Part shown: one piece after another, positions 1 through 6,612 of the stretch
How the letters are laid out: every line of letters begins with the position of its first letter
Position numbering within the stretch: position 1 is the first letter of the stretch
Assembly: GCA_002496355.1 (NCBI GenBank)
Contig: DAJP01000028.1
Span: 1 to 14,830 of the forward strand
DNA: 14,830 nt
From: Euryarchaeota archaeon UBA346
GTDB lineage: Archaea; Thermoplasmatota; E2; DHVEG-1
Direction: 5' to 3'
The notes under the pieces: model-generated
What the model was told of the DNA's origin: nothing
Database searches by the model: none
The model's input: the letters and a program-made list of their open reading frames with translations, nothing else
Program-made: the position numbers and the translations under genes

Positions 1-1824
1 ATAAAAGACCTCAACACACAACAATATGATGCGATCATGTACGGGTCCACAGAGCCCATCCGGTTCAACTTCATCATGAAAAACGGTGACACGCACTATT
101 CTCATATCGGAACCTGGGAAGGGCTCATCCCACAATCCGAACGTCTCTACAAACAAACCGAATCAGAGTACCGCAGACAAGACATGGAACGATTCATGCG
201 CATCAGCCCCTGCCCCACCTGTCAGGGGAAACGATTAAAACACAAAATCCTCTCCATAAAGATCACCCAGAAATCCATCATCGACATCACCGATATGTCC
301 GTCAAACAATCACTTCAGTTTTTTGAGAATCTCAAACTGACAAAAAAACAAGAGGAGATTGCCCATCTCATCCTTAAAGAAATCAATGCTCGGTTAAAGT
401 TCCTAGACAACGTTGGATTGAACTATCTTACCCTGTCTCGCAACGCAGGGACACTCTCCGGTGGAGAGGCACAACGGATACGACTGGCGACACAGATCGG
501 GTCAAACCTGATGGGTGTGCTCTACATCCTTGATGAACCCTCTGTCGGGTTACACCAGCGAGACAACAAGAAACTCATCCGAACCTTACAACGGTTACGC
601 GACCTAGGAAACACCCTCATCGTCGTAGAACATGACGAAGAGACCATACGAAACGCTGACTATGTCGTCGACATGGGTCCTGGAGCTGGAATCCACGGAG
701 GAAAGATCATCGCCCATGGGACGCCACGACAAATCGAGCGTAACCCACGCTCCCTCACCGGTCAATACCTCTCTGGAAAACAAGCGATACTAGTACCAGA
801 GACCAGACGACAGACCAGACAACACATCCACATCAAGGGATGCAAGGAAAACAACCTCAAGAACATCGATGTCGACATCCCCTTAGGAGTCTTCACCGTC
901 ATCACCGGGGTTTCAGGAAGTGGAAAATCCACACTGATCTATGAGATCCTCTACAAAGGATTGATGCGGAAACTGCATGAGTCACGCGACCCACCAGGCA
1001 AACATGATGAGATAACGTTTGACACCGAGATCGACAAAGTCATCGTCATCGACCAAAGTCCAATTGGGAAGACACCACGCAGCAACCCTGCGACATACAC
1101 AAAAGTGTTTGATGAAATACGAAAGATTTTCACCATGACCCCAGAAGCGAAACTCCGCGGGTATCAAGCAGGACGTTTCTCCTTTAACGTACCTGGTGGA
1201 CGATGCGAAACCTGCCAGGGAGATGGTCTAATCAAGATAGAGATGAACTTCCTCCCCGACATCTACGTGGAATGCGAGGAATGCAAAGGAAAACGCTACA
1301 ACAAAGAGACCCTGGAGGTGCAGTATAAAGGAAAATCCATAGCAGACGTCCTTGCAATGAGCGTCGAAGAGGCGACAGACGTCTTCGGTAACATCCCGTA
1401 TATCCGCAAGAAACTCGAAACCCTCTCCCGAGTCGGATTAAGCTACATCAAACTTGGCCAAAGCTCCACGACACTCTCCGGTGGAGAGGCACAGCGGATA
1501 AAACTCACTAGAGAACTCTCAAAGAAGAGCACAGGAAAAACCCTCTATCTCCTAGATGAGCCCACCACTGGTCTGCATTTTCATGATGTCAAAAAACTCA
1601 TCGATGTCCTCAACAGCCTGGTGAACATGGGAAACACCATTGTCGTCATCGAGCACAACATGGAAGTCATCAAATGCGCAGACCAAATCATAGACCTTGG
1701 ACCAGAGGGTGGTGATCTCGGAGGAAAGATCGTCGCAAGTGGAACACCTGAAGAAGTATCAAACAACACAAAGAGTTACACCGGTCAGATCCTTCGTCCC
1801 TTGTTCCACGGGAAGAAACAATGA
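1..1824 (+). CDS. uvrA: UvrA excinuclease ATPase subunit, 3' part only (5' end outside window)
   Basis: UvrA is the damage-recognition ATPase of nucleotide excision repair; it dimerises and loads UvrB on distorted DNA. The frame is open from base 1, so the ATG at 37 is internal and about 607 C-terminal codons of a protein usually near 940 residues are present. In order one sees a CPTC pair followed by GKRL (211-222), the first ABC signature LSGGEAQRI (about 454-480), the Walker B stretch LYILDEPSVGLHQRD (about 520-565), a second Walker A GVSGSGKST (907-933), the IDQSPIGKTPRSNPATY block (about 1048-1098), a C-x2-C-x19-C-x2-C zinc module (cysteine codons at 1204, 1213, 1273 and 1282), a second signature (about 1474-1500) and a second Walker B LLDEPTTGLH. 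The N-terminal Walker A and first zinc finger lie outside. The stop overlaps the uvrC start by four bases (ATGA), so the two are probably co-translated. The match to E. coli UvrA is collinear throughout. Confidence 0.97.
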   Translation: MKDLNTQQYDAIMYGSTEPIRFNFIMKNGDTHYSHIGTWEGLIPQSERLYKQTESEYRRQDMERFMRISPCPTCQGKRLKHKILSIKITQKSIIDITDMSVKQSLQFFENLKLTKKQEEIAHLILKEINARLKFLDNVGLNYLTLSRNAGTLSGGEAQRIRLATQIGSNLMGVLYILDEPSVGLHQRDNKKLIRTLQRLRDLGNTLIVVEHDEETIRNADYVVDMGPGAGIHGGKIIAHGTPRQIERNPRSLTGQYLSGKQAILVPETRRQTRQHIHIKGCKENNLKNIDVDIPLGVFTVITGVSGSGKSTLIYEILYKGLMRKLHESRDPPGKHDEITFDTEIDKVIVIDQSPIGKTPRSNPATYTKVFDEIRKIFTMTPEAKLRGYQAGRFSFNVPGGRCETCQGDGLIKIEMNFLPDIYVECEECKGKRYNKETLEVQYKGKSIADVLAMSVEEATDVFGNIPYIRKKLETLSRVGLSYIKLGQSSTTLSGGEAQRIKLTRELSKKSTGKTLYLLDEPTTGLHFHDVKKLIDVLNSLVNMGNTIVVIEHNMEVIKCADQIIDLGPEGGDLGGKIVASGTPEEVSNNTKSYTGQILRPLFHGKKQ

Positions 1825-3371
1825 TTGATGTCACAGCGCTACCTCCGAACCCAGGGTGCTATCTCTTTCGAAATGCCGAGGGGCACATCATCTACATCGG
1901 GAAAGCAAAAAACCTACGGAAACGGGTTAAGAGCTATTTTCAAAAAAAGGAACAGGACCCAAAGACCCGCAGTCTCATTACGGTCATTGACTCTGTTGGG
2001 TTTTTTGTCACAGACACCGAAGTCGAAGCACTGATTCTGGAAAACACGCTGATAAAGAAACATCAGCCGAAATACAACATCAACCTGAAGGATGCTAAAA
2101 CCTATGCGTTTATCGAGCTTACCAATGAGGCGTTCCCACGGCTTCTCATTGCACGACAAAAACTAGGGACTGGGCTTTATTTCGGTCCGTTTGTCTCGGC
2201 TCTTGAACGCGACCATGTATTGCAGTTCCTCAACCGGACGTTCGCTTTGCGGACCTGTAGAAAATTACCAAAAAAAACCTGCCTGCGGTATCATCTCCAA
2301 TTGTGTACTGCCCCCTGCATTGGAGCGATCACCCAAGAGGATTACGACAGAAGAATACGAAACGTTCGATTGATCCTTTCTGGACAATCAACTGAGCTCC
2401 TAAAAACACTACATCAGGAGATGACCAGAAAATCCCAGTCGTTTGACTATGAGGGGGCATTGGTTCTCCGGAATCAGATCACCGCGATACAACACCTCCA
2501 GGAACATCAGAAGATGCAACGGCACTATACTGTTAACCAAGACATCATCAACTATCATATCAAAGAAGGGACTGTCTATCTTATGTTGTTTAACATCTAC
2601 AAGGGGACCTTGTCGACAAAAAACGAATATATCTTTGATTGTTCCCCTGATTTCTTCGATGAATTCATCATACAGTATTACTCGGAAAACCCCATCCCAT
2701 CAGAGGTGATCGTCCCTCAAAGACCATCAGAGTCTCTTGCAATGTATCTTACGCAGAAACGGAAGAAAAAAGTACGTATCATCGTCCCGAAAAAAGGAAC
2801 AAAGAAACAGCTCCTTGATCTGGTTGGAAAGAATATCGAGATAACATTCTTTGGGGACCTTTCAAAAGTAGAGGCGCTTCAGCACCAGTTGAACCTGCAG
2901 GAACCCCCGCAGGTCATCGAATGTTTCGACATCTCCCATTTGTCTGGGACATCCATGGTCGGTTCCATGGTCCAATACCGCAATGGGAAACCAGATAAGA
3001 CAAACTATAGACGGTTCCGTATTCGAAGCGTGGAGGGTGTTGATGACGTAGCTGCGATCGCTGAAGTCGTACGACGGCGGTATCGAAGGTTGCAGCTGGA
3101 ACATGCACCGCTGCCACAGTTAATCATCATCGATGGCGGGCTTGGTCAGCTTCACAGCGCTGTTTGTGAGCTTGAGAACATCGGGCTAAAAATCCCACTT
3201 CTCTCCATCGCAAAACACTTTGAGGAAATCTATCTTCCTGGACAACCACAACCACTCAGACTGGGCAAAAAAGAAAAAGCATTGTTATTTATCAGAGAGA
3301 TCCGTGATGAGGCGCATCGTTTCGCGATCGCGTACAATCGCTTATTGCGGAAAAAAGAGTTGAGATCGTGA
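1821..3371 (+). CDS. uvrC: UvrC excinuclease nuclease subunit, short form lacking the C-terminal HhH region
   Basis: UvrC makes the two incisions flanking a lesion on UvrB-bound DNA. The 516-residue protein has an N-terminal GIY-YIG nuclease (Y14, YIG at 25-27, R33, metal-ligand Glu about 75), a four-cysteine cluster (C146, C154, C162, C166) matching the [4Fe-4S] site reported for bacterial UvrC, a UVR motif for UvrB contact (about 196-232), and the RNase H-like domain with D370, D408/D409, D438 and H499 in the expected places. It ends about 17 residues after H499, where bacterial UvrC (about 600 residues) continues into two helix-hairpin-helix motifs; these are absent. The ATG overlaps the uvrA stop and the end overlaps the uvrB GTG, so no room exists for a frameshifted tail. 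Catalytic residues look intact, so I infer an active but differently targeted nuclease. Confidence 0.96.
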   Translation: MIDVTALPPNPGCYLFRNAEGHIIYIGKAKNLRKRVKSYFQKKEQDPKTRSLITVIDSVGFFVTDTEVEALILENTLIKKHQPKYNINLKDAKTYAFIELTNEAFPRLLIARQKLGTGLYFGPFVSALERDHVLQFLNRTFALRTCRKLPKKTCLRYHLQLCTAPCIGAITQEDYDRRIRNVRLILSGQSTELLKTLHQEMTRKSQSFDYEGALVLRNQITAIQHLQEHQKMQRHYTVNQDIINYHIKEGTVYLMLFNIYKGTLSTKNEYIFDCSPDFFDEFIIQYYSENPIPSEVIVPQRPSESLAMYLTQKRKKKVRIIVPKKGTKKQLLDLVGKNIEITFFGDLSKVEALQHQLNLQEPPQVIECFDISHLSGTSMVGSMVQYRNGKPDKTNYRRFRIRSVEGVDDVAAIAEVVRRRYRRLQLEHAPLPQLIIIDGGLGQLHSAVCELENIGLKIPLLSIAKHFEEIYLPGQPQPLRLGKKEKALLFIREIRDEAHRFAIAYNRLLRKKELRS

Positions 3372-5299
3372 CGCAGTTCACCCTAAAAACAGACCTTGTT
3401 CCAAAAGGATCACAACCAGAGGCGATCGCATCAATTGCGGAAGGAATTCAGAAGAATTATTCTGCTCAAACATTACTTGGGGTCACAGGATCGGGGAAAA
3501 CATTTTCCATGGCCCAGATCATCCAACAGGTTCAACGTCCAGCGATTGTGATCGCTCATAACAAAACACTTGCTGCCCAGCTCTATAGTGAGTTCAGAGA
3601 GTTTTTCCCGGACAACCGAGTCGAGTACTTTGTGTCCTATTATGATTATTATCAGCCGGAATCGTACCTACCACAACGAGATTTGTATATCGAGAAGGAT
3701 GCGGATATCAACCCGAAACTGGAGCAGATGCGACTTGCTGCGACCGCGTCGCTGTCATCACGCCGGGATGTGATCATCGTTGCCTCCGTGTCCTGTATCT
3801 ACAACGTCGGCAACCCGCTTGATTACCAGCGGCTTGGTTTTGAGATCCGCGTCGGGCAAAGGCTCCCACGGAACGCACTGCTCCGTCGTCTGCTTGATAT
3901 CCAGTATGAGCGGAATGATACGGAACTCATCCCTGGTCGTTTCCGGGTGAAGGGTGACACCATTGATCTTATCTTAGGGTACTACCCGAATATCTACCGC
4001 ATCGAGATGTACGGAGACAAGATTGAATCGATTAAAGAACTACAAAAAAACACAGGAGATGTTGTTGATGTCTTGAAATATCTGTTCATCTTCCCTGCGA
4101 AACATTTCGTGATACCAGAGAGCAGTCAGAAACGCGCGATTGAGGGAATAAAACATGAGCTAGAAGAGCGCCTCCCTCAGCTTCCTTTCCTGGAGGCGCA
4201 TCGGCTGAAACAGCGGACGCTGTATGATCTTGAGATGATCCAGGAGACCGGGTTCTGCAAGGGTATTGAGAACTACTCGCGGCATCTTGATGGACGCAAA
4301 CCAGGTGAGAAACCATACTGTCTGCTTGATTATTTTCCCTCTGATTTTCTCATGTTCATCGATGAGAGTCATCGGACAATCCCGCAGATCCATGGGATGT
4401 ACCATGGGGAGTTCTCAAGAAAACAAACCCTAATCGACTATGGATTCAGATTACCAAGCGCGATGGATAATCGACCGTTGATGTTTCAAGAATTCGAGCG
4501 GTATATGCACACGGTGGTGTTTGTCTCGGCAACACCAGGGGCATATGAGCTAGGTAAATCACAGCAGATAGTTGAGCAGATCATCCGGCCCACTGGTTTG
4601 GTTGATCCCCCTGTCGAGGTGAGAAAAATCGAAGGGCAAATCTCGGATTTGATCCGGGAGATACAGATGACCATTAAACGAGGCGATCGGATCCTTGTCA
4701 ACACGTTGACGAAGAAACTTGCTGAGGAACTATCCGAGTATCTTGCTGAGAAAGGGATAAAGACACGGTATCTCCACTCTGAAATTGATACTCTTGAGCG
4801 TTCGGAGATTATCCGGGAGCTTCGTCTTAGGAAATTCGATGTGCTTGTTGGTATCAACCTGCTTCGTGAAGGTATTGATATCCCTGAGGTCGGGTTCATT
4901 GGGATTCTTGATGCGGATAAGGAAGGGTTCTTACGTGATGAGCGCAGCCTCATCCAGATCATTGGTCGTGCTGCCCGGAATGTGAACTCAAAGGTGGTGT
5001 TGTATGCTGATGTCCTGACTGATTCGATTCAGAGGGCTCTTGCAGAAACCAATCGGAGGCGTGACGTGCAACTGCAGTATAATAAAGATCATGGGATCAC
5101 CCCGACAACCATCATCAAACCAATAAAAGAGAAAATCGTGGAAATCACCGATACGAAACATATCCCGCGGAAAGAAATCCCGGTGATCCTGGTCAATCTT
5201 GAGCTGGAGATGAAAAAAGCAGCAGATGATCTTGATTTTGAGAAAGCGATAGCGTTGCGTGATCGGATCAAGAAACTGCGACAATCGATGATGCTGTAA
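3368..5299 (+). CDS. uvrB: UvrB excinuclease helicase subunit
   Basis: UvrB verifies the lesion after UvrA delivery, inserts a beta-hairpin between the strands and recruits UvrC. The 643 residues cover the whole family length (E. coli about 670). Visible are Walker A GVTGSGKT (38-45), the lesion-verifying hairpin with VSYYDYYQPESYLPQ and RDLYIEKD (about 89-111), SRRDVIIVASVSCIYNVG, the DESH Walker B motif (around 4360), the FVSATPG motif, helicase motifs V and VI (LREGIDIPEVG, QIIGRAARN) and a C-terminal UVR motif (about 608-640) for UvrC contact. The GTG start at 3368 overlaps the uvrC stop (GTGA); it has only a weak ribosome binding site, so translational coupling is likely. The gene ends 7 bases from the convergent ferredoxin-like gene. 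Confidence 0.97.
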   Translation: MTQFTLKTDLVPKGSQPEAIASIAEGIQKNYSAQTLLGVTGSGKTFSMAQIIQQVQRPAIVIAHNKTLAAQLYSEFREFFPDNRVEYFVSYYDYYQPESYLPQRDLYIEKDADINPKLEQMRLAATASLSSRRDVIIVASVSCIYNVGNPLDYQRLGFEIRVGQRLPRNALLRRLLDIQYERNDTELIPGRFRVKGDTIDLILGYYPNIYRIEMYGDKIESIKELQKNTGDVVDVLKYLFIFPAKHFVIPESSQKRAIEGIKHELEERLPQLPFLEAHRLKQRTLYDLEMIQETGFCKGIENYSRHLDGRKPGEKPYCLLDYFPSDFLMFIDESHRTIPQIHGMYHGEFSRKQTLIDYGFRLPSAMDNRPLMFQEFERYMHTVVFVSATPGAYELGKSQQIVEQIIRPTGLVDPPVEVRKIEGQISDLIREIQMTIKRGDRILVNTLTKKLAEELSEYLAEKGIKTRYLHSEIDTLERSEIIRELRLRKFDVLVGINLLREGIDIPEVGFIGILDADKEGFLRDERSLIQIIGRAARNVNSKVVLYADVLTDSIQRALAETNRRRDVQLQYNKDHGITPTTIIKPIKEKIVEITDTKHIPRKEIPVILVNLELEMKKAADDLDFEKAIALRDRIKKLRQSMML

Positions 5300-5306
5300 G
5301 GTTTTC

Positions 5307-6152
5307 TTAGCAGATGGTTTCTTCTCTCAGAATGGTTCCTTTGATGCCAACGATAATGGATTTTATCGGTATCTTTCTTGATGCTTGGGACATAGCTTGT
5401 TGAGCGAGTGCCAGGAGACCTCGACAGCATGGTACTTCCATGGTCATCACCGTCAGTGACTTAATCTGTGCTTCGTCGATGAGGCTGATGAGTTTTTCCA
5501 GATAGGACTCCAGGTTTGAATCAAGCTTTGGGCAGGCGATAGCAAGACTATTGCCTTGTAGATAGTCTTTATGAAAATCCCCAAGTGCGTATGCGACGCA
5601 ATCAGCTACGAGCAATAGATTTTTTCCGTGGAAATAGGATGCGGTCGGGGAGACGAGATGTAACTGGACCGGCCATTGTCCAAGATGTGATGGATGGATA
5701 CCTGTTTCTATTTTTTTCTCTTTTGTTTCTGTGGAGAAATCCATGGTTTTTGCTCCAGTACATCCACAAGCATGAGGTGGTGTTTGATAATCTTCTTTAA
5801 ATGAGACTGTGATGTTTTTTTCTTTAAGGAAATCTAGGGCTTGTTTGAGGTAGGTTTTTTCCCCATGATCTTTGAGATGGTTCAGGTGAGCAATGATGGT
5901 GTTATCCCCGGCTTTAATGATGTTTTCCATAACTTTTTTCTCATTGTATGATTCCGCATCGCGTTCTTCGGTGGTAATCGCATCCTGCGGGCAGTGTCCG
6001 ATGCATGCGCCTAGGCCGTCACAGAAGATGTCGCTAATGAGTCTGGCTTTTCCATCGATTACTTGCATTGCTCCTTCTGGGCAGTTTGGGATGCATGCTC
6101 CGCAGCCGTTGCATTGTTCTTCGTTGATTTTTATGATTTTTCGTTTGGTCAT
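5307..6152 (-). CDS. Cysteine-rich 4Fe-4S ferredoxin-domain protein
   Basis: The role is unknown; it is probably a cytoplasmic iron-sulfur redox protein of a type I recall as frequent in strict anaerobes. At the N-terminus is a canonical C14-x2-C17-x2-C20-x3-C24-P ferredoxin motif, followed by C44-x2-L47-x2-C50-x3-C54-P, in which the second cysteine is replaced by Leu. The remaining two thirds holds CGC (129-131), C185, C207, the vicinal pair PCC (242-243) and a terminal C281, with alternating strands and helices like an alpha/beta domain. I chose the ATG at 6152 (281 residues, MTKRKIIKI) because the GTGAT at 6157-6161 fits as a ribosome binding site and because relatives, as I recall them, begin at that point; GTG 6161 or ATG 6158 are alternatives. 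It is divergent from the HxlR regulator, which probably controls it through the shared inverted repeats. Confidence 0.85.
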   Translation of the reverse strand: MTKRKIIKINEEQCNGCGACIPNCPEGAMQVIDGKARLISDIFCDGLGACIGHCPQDAITTEERDAESYNEKKVMENIIKAGDNTIIAHLNHLKDHGEKTYLKQALDFLKEKNITVSFKEDYQTPPHACGCTGAKTMDFSTETKEKKIETGIHPSHLGQWPVQLHLVSPTASYFHGKNLLLVADCVAYALGDFHKDYLQGNSLAIACPKLDSNLESYLEKLISLIDEAQIKSLTVMTMEVPCCRGLLALAQQAMSQASRKIPIKSIIVGIKGTILREETIC

Positions 6153-6164
6153 CTTCATCACTAA

Positions 6165-6233
6165 GTATCTTTTTTATACCAGGTATATAATAGATACAAA
6201 GGTATTTATAGGTGATAGTATCTAAAAGGATAC
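6165..6233. promoter_or_regulatory. Divergent promoter with four GTAT/ATAC operator-like sites
   Basis: The 73-base gap between the ferredoxin-like and HxlR genes contains inverted repeats of one form: GTAT-N7-ATAC at 6165-6179, GTAT-N7-ATAC at 6183-6197, a degenerate GTAT-led copy from 6202, and GTAT-N8-ATAC at 6218-6233. Starts are spaced about 16-19 bases. TATAAATA reads on the minus strand at 6203-6210, placing a start near 6180 for the ferredoxin-like gene, and TATATAAT at 6184-6191 on the plus strand suits HxlR. The sites overlap both promoters, as expected for an autoregulating HxlR repressor. The repeats are seen directly; HxlR binding is inference. Confidence 0.7.
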
Positions 6234-6234
6234 C

Positions 6235-6591
6235 ATGCAGCAGACCTGTAGCGTCTACCGGACTATTGATTTCATTTCGAAAAAATGGACGCTGCTGATC
6301 CTTCTAGAGCTCTATAAAACTCAAGGGACGAAACGATACTCGGAACTCAAGCATAGTCTCTTGGATATCACCCCAAAGATCCTTTCCAGCAGACTTCGAG
6401 AATTGGAACATGAGGGACTGATTACAAAGACCATTATCACCGATGGGTTCCCGATAAAATGCGACTATACTCTTACTGAAAGCGGAAAAGATTTTATCCG
6501 CATCATCAAAGACATCAAGAAATGGTCCTTGCACTGGAAACAGAAAAACAAAAAATGCATGCAGCAAGACTGCAAACATTGTGAGTTGTGA
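6235..6591 (+). CDS. HxlR-family winged-helix transcriptional regulator
   Basis: This 118-residue protein is a complete HxlR-type winged helix. The N-terminal C-x3-RTIDFISKKWTLLIL stretch (5-23) carries the family's conserved Cys (C5), which is the redox or electrophile sensor in relatives such as YodB. The recognition region RYSELKHSL and ITPKILSSRLRELEHEGLI (34-63) and the wing up to DYTLTESG (77-84) follow. The C-terminus adds a cysteine cluster, C108-x4-C113-x2-C116, which together with C76 could bind metal or form disulfides. The ATG has AAAGGA four bases upstream. It leads the downstream SplB-like and ZIP genes, with gaps of about 21 and 10 bases, and faces the ferredoxin-like gene across a repeat-filled promoter. 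I infer a redox- or metal-responsive repressor; the signal is not readable from sequence. Confidence 0.92.
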   Translation: MQQTCSVYRTIDFISKKWTLLILLELYKTQGTKRYSELKHSLLDITPKILSSRLRELEHEGLITKTIITDGFPIKCDYTLTESGKDFIRIIKDIKKWSLHWKQKNKKCMQQDCKHCEL

Positions 6592-6601
6592 TCTTTCAAA
6601 G

Positions 6602-6606
6602 GGTGA
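6602..6606 (+). promoter_or_regulatory. GGTGA ribosome binding site placing the radical SAM start at CTG 6613
   Basis: GGTGA (within AAAGGGTGA) is a five-base match to the archaeal anti-Shine-Dalgarno sequence. It sits six bases before an in-frame CTG. The in-frame TGA at 6604 prevents any earlier start, and no ATG, GTG or TTG occurs in frame before 6694. Confidence 0.6.
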
Positions 6607-6612
6607 AAGCTT

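Noticed and set aside
37..1824. uvrA starting at the ATG at 37
   Set aside because: The frame is open from base 1 and the codons before 37 continue the UvrA sequence; the true start lies outside the window.
4486..4962. 158-codon minus-strand open frame inside uvrB
   Set aside because: Ser/Arg-rich composition typical of antisense frames, no start signal, and fully inside a clear UvrB domain.
5893..6225. 110-codon plus-strand frame across the ferredoxin-like gene and its promoter
   Set aside because: Antisense shadow of the cysteine-rich gene; it would run through the operator region.
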